From JAKAWQ01 sp963745975 (GTDB lineage Bacteria > Pseudomonadota > Alphaproteobacteria > Acetobacterales > Acetobacteraceae): DNA of 64,000 nt. Under the pieces are notes generated by a model. That model was not told where the DNA came from. It did no database searches and saw nothing but the letters and a program-made list of their open reading frames with translations. A program made the translations under genes and the position numbers. Shown piece after piece: positions 39,045 through 47,691 of this stretch; position 1 is the first letter of the stretch; each line of letters starts with the position of its first letter. The stretch lies in the NCBI GenBank assembly GCA_963745975.1, contig CAVUZJ010000007.1, positions 186,001 to 250,000 on the forward strand. Direction: 5' to 3'.

Positions 39045-39850
39045 GCGAGCTTCCTCCGCCGGCGATCGATCCCGATCGGCTGCCTCGCGCGATCGCCCTG
39101 CAGTACGACCGCGGGGAGATCGTCTGGCCCGCGGGGGGCCCGCCTCGCATCGCGGAATACAGCTTCAGCGGCCAGGGCCTCAGGGTGTTCGGCAAGAACC
39201 CCGGCTTTCTCGAGGATCCGCGCTTCCAGCGCGCCTATGCGCGCGGCTGGAACAGCGGTCACCGCAAGGCCGCCGGGATCGACGATGCGCGCTGGACAGT
39301 GCACGTCGCACTCTGGGTCGCAAGCCAGGCCGCGCGCCTTCCGGGCGACTTCGTCGAATGCGGCGTGGATACCGGAATGCTCTCGCTCGCGATCTGCGAC
39401 TGGCTCGACTTCAATGCGCTCGAAAAGGATTTCTGGCTTTTCGATACCTTCTCCGGCATCCCCGAGAGCCAGATGACCGAGGCCGAGCGCAAGGGCATCG
39501 GCGGCTGGCACAACCGCCATTCATACGCCGAGTGTCACGATCAGGCGGTGACGAACTTCGCGCCCTGGCCACGCTGCCGGCTGGTGCGCGGCACGGTGCC
39601 CGAATCGCTCGCCGCCTTTCCGCCGGAAAGGCGCGTCGCCTATCTTTCCATCGACATGAATATCGTCGCCCCGGAGATCGCGGCGATGGCCTTCTTCTGG
39701 GAACGTCTCGTGCCCGGCGCCCTGGTTCTGCTCGACGATTATGCGTGGACGAGCCATGCGGCGCAGAAGGCGGCGTTCGACGAATTCGCCGCTGCCCACG
39801 GCGCCATGATCCTCACGCTGCCGACCGGCCAGGGGATTCTGATGCGCTGA
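39041..39850 (+). CDS. TylF/macrocin O-methyltransferase family protein
   Basis: A 269-residue protein resembling the TylF O-methyltransferases that methylate sugar hydroxyls. The pieces PGDFVECGVDTGMLSLAICD and FWLFDTFSGIPESQMTE mark the SAM site; LSIDMNIVAPEIAAMAFFW and LDDYAWTSHAAQKAAFDEF match the metal/catalytic end. It is coupled to the epimerase upstream. Probably a tailoring step on a flagellin or cell-surface sugar. Confidence 0.83.
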   Translation: MSELPPPAIDPDRLPRAIALQYDRGEIVWPAGGPPRIAEYSFSGQGLRVFGKNPGFLEDPRFQRAYARGWNSGHRKAAGIDDARWTVHVALWVASQAARLPGDFVECGVDTGMLSLAICDWLDFNALEKDFWLFDTFSGIPESQMTEAERKGIGGWHNRHSYAECHDQAVTNFAPWPRCRLVRGTVPESLAAFPPERRVAYLSIDMNIVAPEIAAMAFFWERLVPGALVLLDDYAWTSHAAQKAAFDEFAAAHGAMILTLPTGQGILMR

Positions 39851-39899
39851 CTTCGGTTGCCTTTGCCGGGCGTCGAATTCACGCCCCTCGCGGATCGCT

Positions 39900-41705
39900 T
39901 CATACCAACCGCGAAACCAGATCGCTCCTCACCTCCTCGATCACGCTGTCCCAGTCGCCGATTCGTCGCTGGCGGAAGAGGCGCGCGCTCGGGTACCAGG
40001 GGCTATCCTGCCGATCCAGCAGCCAGCGCCAATCGGAGGAGAACGGCAGCAGGATCCAGACTTGCTTGCCCAGCGCGCCCGCCAGATGCACCACGCTGGT
40101 GTCCACGGCGATCACCAGGTCGAGCTGGTCGATCACCGCCGCGGTATCGGCGAAATCCTTCAGCTCGTCTCCAAGGAAGGTGATCCCGCCGCAATCCTTG
40201 AGCCTCGCGGCGGCGTCCTCGCGCAGCTCCGTCTGAAGGCAGAACCATTCCGCATCGAGGGCGAGGAGGGGTAGGAGCCGGCCCGGATCGATCGAGCGGT
40301 TGTGGTCGTTCTGATGAGTCCGATTGCCGCTCCAGGCGATGCCCACGCGGGGCCTCGTCGTTGAAGGCAGACGGGCGGCCCATTGCGCCTTCAGGCCCGG
40401 GTCGGCCGCGAGGTAGCTCGCCTCGGACGGTATGGTCTCCAACGTTGTCCCGAACGCCAGCGGCAGGCTCATCAGCGGGCAGTGAAAATCGAACGATCCG
40501 GGCGTCTGATCGGCACCGATGATCTCGATCTCCGGCTCCAGTTGCCGCAACAGGCGGACCAGCGGATCCTGGACCGACATCACCACTCGGGCGCCGCGCG
40601 CCCGCACCAGCCTTGCGTAGCGGCAGAACTGAATGCTGTCGCCGAGTCCCTGCTCGGAATAGAGGAACACGGTCTTGCCGGCCACGGAATCCTTGCCCAG
40701 CCAAAGGGGGTGCGAATAGGGGCGAGCGCCGGAAGGTGCGCTGATCCTGCTGCGATACTCGAAGAATTTCCAGCCTTCCGCCAGCTGTCCCGTGGTGAGA
40801 TAGCAGAAGCTCTTGTTGAAATACGCATCGGCATAATCGCGCTTGGGCGCGATCGCGCGGTCGTAGCCGGCGATCGCATCCTCGAAGCGCCTGATGTCCC
40901 TGAGTGCAAGGCCGCGATTGCTGTGCGCCTCGGCGTAGTTCTGCTTGAGCGCGATCGCGCGGTCGTAGCTGGCAATCGCTTCCTCGAACCGATTGAGATC
41001 CTTCAGCGCAAGGCCGCGATTGTTGTGGGCCTCGGGGTAGTCCGGCCGGAGCGCGATCGCGCGCTCTTCGCTCGCCACGGCTTCCTCGAAGCGCTTGAGG
41101 TCCCTGAGTGCCACGCCGCGATTGCTGTGAGCCTCGGCATAATCGGGCTTGAGCCCGATCGCGCGGTCGTAGCTGGCCATCGCTTCGTCGAGCCGCTTGA
41201 GCTCCTTCAACGCGATGCCGCGATTGTTGTGAGCCTGGACGTAATCGGGCTTGAGCGCGATCGCGCGGTCGTAGCTGGCGAGGGCCTCGCCGAACCGCCC
41301 GAGGTCCCCGAGAGCGACGCCGCGATTGTTGTACGCCTCGGCGAAATCCGGCTCGAGCGCGATCGCGCGGTCGTAGCTCTGAACCGCCTCGCTCAATCGC
41401 CCGAGGTCCCTGAGGGCGACGCCGCGATTGCTGTACGCCGGGGCAGCGTCCGGAGTGATCCGGATGGCCTTGTCGAGCAAGCGGACGCCACGCTCCAGCT
41501 GCCCGCTCTGCAATGCCGCCATGCCGAGCAGATGGAGCGCGTCGGAGTGGTTGGGATTCTGTTGCAGGATCTGGCGATAGACCCGCTCCGCGTCCGCGAG
41601 CCTGCCCTGCTGATGGAGCGTGATCGCCTCCTGCAGCCGCGCCTCGGCGCCGGCGAGCGTCCCCTGCGGCCGCCGGTGGTCTCGGGAGCCGTCCCTCCTC
41701 GCCAA
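39900..41705 (-). CDS. TPR protein with GT9-like glycosyltransferase domain
   Basis: A 601-residue protein. After about 40 residues it has a TPR array, of which six 34-residue units (about 90-293) are almost identical. A heptosyltransferase-like domain follows, including VFLYSEQGLGDSIQFCRYAR, RPRVGIAWSGNRTHQNDHNR and LDLVIAVDTSVVHLAGALGK. It is an intact relative of the interrupted gene at 34773-36320, encoded on the opposite strand and converging on the glycan cluster. A role in protein glycosylation is inferred. Confidence 0.82.
   Translation of the reverse strand: MARRDGSRDHRRPQGTLAGAEARLQEAITLHQQGRLADAERVYRQILQQNPNHSDALHLLGMAALQSGQLERGVRLLDKAIRITPDAAPAYSNRGVALRDLGRLSEAVQSYDRAIALEPDFAEAYNNRGVALGDLGRFGEALASYDRAIALKPDYVQAHNNRGIALKELKRLDEAMASYDRAIGLKPDYAEAHSNRGVALRDLKRFEEAVASEERAIALRPDYPEAHNNRGLALKDLNRFEEAIASYDRAIALKQNYAEAHSNRGLALRDIRRFEDAIAGYDRAIAPKRDYADAYFNKSFCYLTTGQLAEGWKFFEYRSRISAPSGARPYSHPLWLGKDSVAGKTVFLYSEQGLGDSIQFCRYARLVRARGARVVMSVQDPLVRLLRQLEPEIEIIGADQTPGSFDFHCPLMSLPLAFGTTLETIPSEASYLAADPGLKAQWAARLPSTTRPRVGIAWSGNRTHQNDHNRSIDPGRLLPLLALDAEWFCLQTELREDAAARLKDCGGITFLGDELKDFADTAAVIDQLDLVIAVDTSVVHLAGALGKQVWILLPFSSDWRWLLDRQDSPWYPSARLFRQRRIGDWDSVIEEVRSDLVSRLV
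40827..41438. repeat. six 102-bp tandem repeats encoding TPR units
   Basis: Six consecutive 102-base units encode A-(Y/H)-x-N-R-G-x-A-L-type 34-residue TPRs. Each unit carries the same GAGCGCGATCGCGCGGTCGT block or a close variant, so similarity is at DNA level, not only protein level. This points to recent expansion by unequal crossing-over or slippage. Confidence 0.85.
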
Positions 41706-41799
41706 GGCGCAGTCTCCAGGCTTTCAGGCTCGTCACACCAGGATGCGACCTTGCATCAATCCGCGCGCGCTCGCCAGCTCCCGCGGCTTGCTTCGGGCC

Positions 41800-42147
41800 C
41801 TATGCGATCGTCCGGCGGCTCTGCGGAAGATCCGGGCTCGGCGCGTCCGGCGCAGCGGCGTCGGATGCGATCGGTGCCGGTGGCGAAGAGGTACCGTCGC
41901 GGTAGGCGGAGAGCTGCTGCGCGGTCGGAATCGAGCTCACGATCTCTCCGGCTTCGTTGCGGAAATCGATGACGACGATGCCGGTCTCGGGATTGAGGGT
42001 GAGCGTCGGGATGACGGGCATGGCGGGCGTCAGCGCCGCGCCGACCGGGAGGTCCTTGGTGTTGGGCGGCTCGGGGGTATTGGGCGGTTCGGGCTGGGCG
42101 GCCGCCGCGGCGCTTGCGGCGGAATGGATCGTAAGATCGCTCGGCAT
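41800..42147 (-). CDS. small FlaG-like protein
   Basis: A 115-residue protein starting MPSDLTIHSAAS. A low-complexity Ala/Pro N-terminal half is followed by LTLNPETGIVVIDFRNEAGE and IVSSIPTAQQLSAYRD. The latter resembles the FlaG core (D-x-x-T-G-x-V-V-x-x-I-P-x-x) and is a reasonable but weak match. FlaG proteins influence filament length. The longer open frame (11 extra residues) is less likely. It lies between the glycan cluster and the parS site. Confidence 0.5.
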   Translation of the reverse strand: MPSDLTIHSAASAAAAAQPEPPNTPEPPNTKDLPVGAALTPAMPVIPTLTLNPETGIVVIDFRNEAGEIVSSIPTAQQLSAYRDGTSSPPAPIASDAAAPDAPSPDLPQSRRTIA

Positions 42148-42471
42148 GGCCGGTCCCCGTCTCGATGGGTGGCGCATGGTTCGGGCGCCGTCCTGGCGCT
42201 AACCTTTCATCCGATTCTGAGCTTCGGTTGTTTCCGCTCCGTTAACCGTCCTTATCCGCGGCCCCGGCGCGTGCGCCGGCACTCCCTAAAAATCCGCGCC
42301 TAATCTCCAAATCACGCAAAAGGGGACAAGCGCCACCCGCCATTTGTACTGATGTTTCACGTGAAACACGAACCAATTCAGGGCCTTGCAAAAATCTGCC
42401 GAAAAACAAGGCAGATTCGCCGCCCTCGCCGACCAACAAAGGAGACGGGGCTCATCCGGCGGTTGTATCGC
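42148..42471. other. 324-bp intergenic region holding parS
   Basis: No convincing gene. It separates the 5' end of the FlaG-like gene from the 3' end of phaC and contains the parS palindrome at 42353-42368. A frame starting MFHVKH at 42352 exists only because the parS sequence reads that way. Confidence 0.6.
42353..42368. promoter_or_regulatory. parS centromere-like site
   Basis: TGTTTCACGTGAAACA is a perfect 16-bp palindrome identical to the bacterial chromosomal parS consensus bound by ParB. Such sites cluster close to oriC. No parA or parB gene is in the window. Confidence 0.85.
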
Positions 42472-44271
42472 TCAGGTCAGCCTGACCTTCACATACGAGC
42501 CGGGCGCCGGCTCGATCGCCGCGAGCTTGCCCTCGCCCGGGATCCGTGCCGGCACCCGCTCGGGCGCCTCCGCACTCACCCAGCGATGCCAGTCCGGCCA
42601 CCATGAGCCCGCAAGCTCGGTCGCTCCCTTGAGCCATTCGTTGGGGTCCGCGGGCATCTCCTGATTGATCCAGTGGTTGTATTTGCCGCTTTCCGGCGGG
42701 TTGACGATGCCGGCGATATGGCCGGACGCCGCGAGCACGAACCGGGTCTTGCCGCCGAGCAGCCGCGCCCCGCGATAGGTCGCCTTCCAGGGCGCGATAT
42801 GATCCTCGCGCGTCGAAATGAAATAGGCCGGCAGCCGGATGCGTCCGAGATCGATCGGCTCGCCCTTGAGGGTGATCCCGCCCGGCTCGGCGAGCTTGTT
42901 CTCCTGGTACATCTTGCGCAGGTAGAAGCTGTGCATGTGCGCCGGCATGCGCGTCGAATCGGCGTTCCAGTAAAGCAGATCGAAGGGGAAGGGGTCGTTG
43001 CCGAGGAGGTAGTTGTTCACCACGAACGACCAGATCAGATCGTTCGCCCGCAGCATGTTGAACGTCGCGGCCATCTCGCTTCCTTCGAGGAAGCCGCGCC
43101 GGTTCATCCGCTCCTCGAGCACCTTGAGCTGCTCCTCGTCGATGAAGACGTTGAGCTCGCCCGATTCCGTGAAGTCGAGCAGGCTGGCGAAGAAGCTCGC
43201 CGCCTTGATCGGCTGGCGCCGCTTGGCGGCGAGCCAGGCGAGCGTCGCGCCGAGCAGCGTCCCCCCGAGGCAGTAGCCGATCGCGTTCACCTCGCGCTCG
43301 CCGGTCGCCTTGCCGATCGCCTCGACCGCGTCGAGCACGCCCTCTTGCATGTAATCGTCGAAGCCCTTGTCGCAGAGCCTCTCGTCCGGGTTGACCCAGC
43401 TCACCACGAAGACCGTGTGGCCCTGCGCCACCGCCCAGCGCACGAAGCTGTTCTTCGGGCGCAAATCCAGGATGTAGAACTTGTTGATCCAGGGCGGGAT
43501 GATCAGGAGCGGCCGCTTCAGCACCGTCTCGGTGGAAGGCGCGTACTGGATGAGCTGGATCAGGTCGTTCTGATAGACGACCGCGCCCGGCGAAACGGCG
43601 ATGTTGCCGCCGACCTGGAACGCGTCGAGGTCGGTCATCTTGATGTGCAGCCGGCCCTTGCCGTGGTCGAGATCGGCAAGCAGGTTGGAGAGCCCCTTGA
43701 GCAGGTTTTCGCCGCCGGTCTCGGCGGTCTTGCGCAGCACCTCGGGGTTGGTCAGCACGAAGTTGCTGGGGCTCATCGCCTCGACGAACTGGCGGGAATA
43801 GAAATCGACCTTCTGCGCGGTCTTCGGATCGAGCCCGTCCACCCGCTTCACCACGTCTTGCACGAAGCGGGCCGACAGCAGATAGGACTGCTTGATGAAG
43901 TCGAAAATCTCGTTCTCGTTCCAGGCCGCGTCCTTGAATCGCCTATCGCCCGGGTCGGCCTCGATCACCGGCTTCTGCTCGATCCCCATCACCCGGCGCG
44001 CGGTGTTCTGCCAGAGCGTCATGTAGTCCTGCCAGAACCCGAGCTGGGCCTGCATCAGCTCGGCCGGGTTGGTCATCAGCCGCGTCGTCATCTCGAGGAA
44101 TGCGTTGCCGATATTGAGCGGATCGAGCTTCTGCCCCTCCTCGGACTGGCGCTTCAGCCATTCGCCGACGATCCGCTGCGAGCGCTCCGCGACGTCCGCC
44201 ATCGAGCGGCCGATCATCGCCGGGTCGGGCAGCTTGAAGGCGGGTCCCTCGGGCTTCTCCGTGTCGGCCAT
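42472..44271 (-). CDS. phaC: class I poly(3-hydroxyalkanoate) synthase
   Basis: Polymerises 3-hydroxybutyryl-CoA into PHB granules; 599 residues, normal for class I. The lipase-like box GYCLGG carries the nucleophile Cys334. A catalytic His is in SGHIAGIVNPP, and an Asp lies in the STREDHIAPW region. The conserved PPWINKFYILDL and the N-terminal PhaC_N domain (residues about 100-270) are complete. No phaA, phaB or phasin gene is beside it. Confidence 0.96.
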   Translation of the reverse strand: MADTEKPEGPAFKLPDPAMIGRSMADVAERSQRIVGEWLKRQSEEGQKLDPLNIGNAFLEMTTRLMTNPAELMQAQLGFWQDYMTLWQNTARRVMGIEQKPVIEADPGDRRFKDAAWNENEIFDFIKQSYLLSARFVQDVVKRVDGLDPKTAQKVDFYSRQFVEAMSPSNFVLTNPEVLRKTAETGGENLLKGLSNLLADLDHGKGRLHIKMTDLDAFQVGGNIAVSPGAVVYQNDLIQLIQYAPSTETVLKRPLLIIPPWINKFYILDLRPKNSFVRWAVAQGHTVFVVSWVNPDERLCDKGFDDYMQEGVLDAVEAIGKATGEREVNAIGYCLGGTLLGATLAWLAAKRRQPIKAASFFASLLDFTESGELNVFIDEEQLKVLEERMNRRGFLEGSEMAATFNMLRANDLIWSFVVNNYLLGNDPFPFDLLYWNADSTRMPAHMHSFYLRKMYQENKLAEPGGITLKGEPIDLGRIRLPAYFISTREDHIAPWKATYRGARLLGGKTRFVLAASGHIAGIVNPPESGKYNHWINQEMPADPNEWLKGATELAGSWWPDWHRWVSAEAPERVPARIPGEGKLAAIEPAPGSYVKVRLT

Positions 44272-44352
44272 AGCAGTGTCCTTTCCGCGGGCGCCTCGCC
44301 CGCGCTACATCACCATAGCGGCACGCGGCGTCTCGGGGGCCGTGGCAAAACC

Positions 44353-45282
44353 ATGATCGGCAACGGCGCGGAACCTAGTGGGAACAAGGGAGCGGTTCAA
44401 GCCGGGGCGCGGCTGCGGCCCCGCGCTTCTGCGGCATCGGGGGCGCTTTGTCTCTTGCTCCTCTCCGGCTGCGCCTCGGCCCCGGCAGCGATCAATCCGG
44501 TCGATTGGTACCACGACATCGAGGGCGGCCCGATCGCCCAGAAACGCGCCCCGATCCCCGGCGCCAACGCCCCCTATCCCAACCTCGCCAACGTGCCGCC
44601 GGCGCCGCAATATCTGCCCCCCGCCGAGCGCGACGCCATCTCGGCGGCCCTTCTCGCCCAGCGCACGCACGCCCAGCAGCAGGCGCTCCTCGCACCGGTC
44701 CCGGCCGCGAGCGCGACCCAGCCCGCGTCCCCGGCGCCGGCGCCGGCGCCGGCGCCAGCACCAACGCCGCCGCCCGCCGCGGCGGGCGCGAGCCCGGCCC
44801 CAACCGGCCAGCCCGCTCCCGCCGCGGACGAGGCGCCGCCGCCCCCGAGCGCCGCACTCGCCGCCGCCGCCGCGTCCCTGCCCGCCGTCCCGACCGCACC
44901 TCCGCCGCCGCCGGCGATCGCCGGATTCCCCCCTCCTCCCGGCCCGCCGCCCGCGCCATTCAGCCTCGCCCGGTCCGCCGCGCTCACCGTCCATTTCGCC
45001 GCGGGCTCGTCGGCGCTCTCCGCCGACGAGCTTGCGCGCATCGCCCGCATCGCCGCCGCCCGCGGCAAGGCCTCCATCGCCGTGGTCGGCTACGGCGATG
45101 CGAGTGCGAGCGACGCCGCCGCGCAGCAGGCAGCACTCGGCCTCGGCCTCGCGCGCGCGCGCGTGATCGCGACCGCGCTTGCCTCCGACGGCGTCCCGGC
45201 GAGCGCGCTCCGCCTCGGCGCCGAAGCCTCGGGCGGCGGCGCCACGCTTCGCCTGCTTCAGAACCCGGGCGCGGGCACTTGA
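44353..45282 (+). CDS. OmpA-family lipoprotein
   Basis: About 309 residues. A basic N-terminus and a lipobox (LLLLSGC) near residue 40 mark a lipoprotein. A DWYHDIEGGPIAQKRAPIPG segment and a long Pro/Ala-rich linker follow. The C-terminal OmpA-like peptidoglycan-binding domain begins about residue 210 (LTVHFAAGSSALSADELARI). It probably anchors the outer membrane to the wall. The DWYH-type start resembles lipoproteins of alphaproteobacteria with unknown roles. The start ATG at 44353 lacks a clear ribosome site. It is divergent from phaC. Confidence 0.75.
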   Translation: MIGNGAEPSGNKGAVQAGARLRPRASAASGALCLLLLSGCASAPAAINPVDWYHDIEGGPIAQKRAPIPGANAPYPNLANVPPAPQYLPPAERDAISAALLAQRTHAQQQALLAPVPAASATQPASPAPAPAPAPAPTPPPAAAGASPAPTGQPAPAADEAPPPPSAALAAAAASLPAVPTAPPPPPAIAGFPPPPGPPPAPFSLARSAALTVHFAAGSSALSADELARIARIAAARGKASIAVVGYGDASASDAAAQQAALGLGLARARVIATALASDGVPASALRLGAEASGGGATLRLLQNPGAGT

Positions 45283-45379
45283 ACCGGCTCGGCCCTGCGC
45301 GCGAGAATTCGCCTCCCCCCAAATCGCGATCCGAAGGCAGAGACGTGCGACGAGAGCCGCCCCGCACCGATCCGACCGC

Positions 45380-46673
45380 ATGAACCGGCCGCTCTCCGTC
45401 GCGGTCGCCGGGCTCGGCACGGTCGGGCATGGGCGTGCTCCGGCTCTTGCGCGACAATGCCGCGATCGTCGCCGCCCGCGCCGGGCGCCCAGTCGCGGTG
45501 ACCGCCGTCTCCGCACGCACGCGCGCGCGTGACCGCGGCGTCCCGCTCTCCGGCCTGCACTGGTTCGACGATCCGCTGGCGCTCGCCGCCGACCCGGCCG
45601 TGGACGTGGTCGTCGAGCTGATCGGCGGCGCCGAGGGGATCGCCCGCACGCTGGTCGAGGCGGCGCTCGCGGCCGGCAAGCCGGTGGTGAGTGCCAACAA
45701 GGCGCTGCTTGCGGTGCATGGCGGCGAGCTTGCCACGCTCGCCGAGCGCTCCGGCGCCCCGCTCGGCTTCGAGGCCGCGGTCGCCGGCGGGCTGCCGGTG
45801 ATCAAGACGCTGCGGGAAGGGCTCGCCGCCAACCGGATCGCGCGCGTCACCGGCATCCTCAACGGCACCTGCAACTACATCCTCTCGGTGATGCGCGAGG
45901 AGGGGCGCGAGTTCGCCGAGGTGCTCGCGGAGGCGCAGCGCCTCGGCTACGCGGAAGCCGATCCCAGCTTCGACATCGACGGGATCGACGCCGCCCACAA
46001 GCTCGCGATCCTCGCCGCCCTCGCCTTCGGCCGCCCGGTCGCCTTCGCCGATGTCTACGTCGAGGGGATCCGCAGGATTTCCGCGCTCGACATCGCGTTT
46101 GCCGGCGAGCTCGGCTATCGCATCAAGCTGCTCGGCATCGCGAGGCAAAGCGATGGCGGGATCTCAGCCCGCGTGCATCCCTGCATGGTCCCCGCAAGCG
46201 CGCCGCTTGCCCGCGTGGACGGGGTCACCAACGCGATCGTCGCCGAAGGGGACTTCGTCGGCCGCGTGGTCCTCGAAGGTCCGGGTGCGGGCGCCGGCCC
46301 CACCGCCTCCGCCGTCGTCGCCGATCTGATCGATCTCGCGCGCGGCCGTCTCACCCCGGTCTGGGGTGCTGCCGCGTCGGAGCTTTCGGCGTCCGCCTCG
46401 GTGCCGATGCAGCGTCACTCCGGGTGCTATTATCTCCGCCTCATGGTCGTCGATCGCCCGGGCGTCATCGCCGACGTGACCGCGGTGCTGCGCGATCAGG
46501 GCGTGTCGCTCGAATCGATGCTCCAGCGCGGCCGTGCGCCCGGCGAAGCGGTGCCGGTGGTGCTGGTGACGCACGAGACGGGCGAAGCCGCGGTGCGGGC
46601 GGCGCTCGCGCGGATCGGGGCCCTCGAGGCCGTGCTGGAGGAGCCGACGCTGATCAGGATCGAGCCGGGCTAA
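45380..46673 (+). pseudogene. hom: homoserine dehydrogenase, single-base frameshift near the start
   Basis: The ATG at 45380 opens MNRPLSVAVAGLGTVG, the NAD-binding motif. After that the frame must lose one G (about 45425-45427) to continue as MGVLRLLRDNAAIVAARAG and reach the normal C-terminus. The rest is complete: GILNGTCNYILSVMREEGRE, the catalytic DPSFDIDGIDAAHKLAILAA, and the C-terminal ACT domain (LRLMVVDRPGVIADVTAVL). Starting at 45429 would delete the glycine motif. The enzyme makes homoserine for Met and Thr, so a sequence error is more likely than loss. glpX follows 23 bases later. Confidence 0.85.
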
Positions 46674-46696
46674 GCAGGCAAGCGAGGGAGAGGGGC

Positions 46697-47689
46697 ATGA
46701 GCGAGAGGACTTCCAGACCGGGCGAAGTGACCGACCGCAATCTCGCTCTCGAGCTGGTCCGGGTGACCGAGGCGGCCGCCATCTCCGCCTCCAAATGGAT
46801 GGGCCGCGGGCGCAAGAACGAGGCCGATGGTGCGGCGGTCACCGCGATGCGCCGTGCCTTCGACACGGTCGCGATCACCGGCACGGTGGTGATCGGCGAG
46901 GGCGAGATGGACGAGGCGCCGATGCTCTATATCGGCGAGAAGGTGGGCGCGGGCGGGCCGGAGATGGATATCGCGGTCGATCCGCTCGAAGGCACCACCA
47001 GCACTGCCAAGGGCGGGCCGAACGCGATGGCCGTGGTGGCGCTCGGCGAGCGCGGCCAGTTCCTCCACGCGCCCGACGTCTATATGGACAAGATCGCGGT
47101 CGGCGGCGGCCTTCCCGATCATGTCGTCGATCTCGACGCGCCGGTGATCGAGAATCTGCGCAGCCTCGCGCGCGCCAAGGGCCGCGAGGTCGGCGATCTC
47201 GTCGTCTGCATCCTCGAGCGCGAGCGCCATCACGACATCATCGCGCGCTGCCGCGAGGCCGGCGCGCGGATCATGCTGATCCCCGACGGCGACGTCGCCG
47301 GCGTCATCGCGACCACCCGGCCGGAAAGCGGCGTCGATATCTATCTGGGCTCGGGCGGCGCGCCCGAGGGCGTGCTCGCCGCGGCGGCACTCCGCGCCGT
47401 CGGCGGGCAGATGCAGGGAAGGCTTCTCTTCGAGAACGCGGCCCAGGTCGAGCGCGCGCGCGGGATGGGAATCCGCGATCCCGGGCGCAAATATACGATC
47501 ACGGAAATGGCGGGCGGGGACGTGATGTTCGCCGCGACCGGCGTCACCGCCGGGGCGATGCTGCGCGGCGTGCGCCATTTCGGCCACGGCGCCGAGACCC
47601 ATTCGATCGTCATGCGGAGCAAGTCCGGCACCGTGCGCTATATCGAGGCGCACCACAATTTCGCGACCAAGACCTGGGCACTGGTCTGA
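46697..47689 (+). CDS. glpX: class II fructose-1,6-bisphosphatase
   Basis: A 330-residue GlpX-type phosphatase of gluconeogenesis or the Calvin cycle. Metal and substrate motifs are GEGEMDEAPML, VDPLEGTT and GGAPEGVLAAAALR. AGGGGC precedes the ATG at 46697. It lies between hom and recJ; the hom-glpX-recJ order is common in alphaproteobacteria. Confidence 0.95.
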   Translation: MSERTSRPGEVTDRNLALELVRVTEAAAISASKWMGRGRKNEADGAAVTAMRRAFDTVAITGTVVIGEGEMDEAPMLYIGEKVGAGGPEMDIAVDPLEGTTSTAKGGPNAMAVVALGERGQFLHAPDVYMDKIAVGGGLPDHVVDLDAPVIENLRSLARAKGREVGDLVVCILERERHHDIIARCREAGARIMLIPDGDVAGVIATTRPESGVDIYLGSGGAPEGVLAAAALRAVGGQMQGRLLFENAAQVERARGMGIRDPGRKYTITEMAGGDVMFAATGVTAGAMLRGVRHFGHGAETHSIVMRSKSGTVRYIEAHHNFATKTWALV

Positions 47690-47691
47690 CC

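Noticed and set aside
42352..42606. Plus-strand frame starting MFHVKH
   Set aside because: It starts only because parS reads ATGTTTCACGTGAAACA; the rest is Arg-rich shadow of phaC's 3' end.
45283..45379. Possible riboswitch before hom
   Set aside because: The gap is under 100 bases and shows no recognised SAM, lysine or other riboswitch core.
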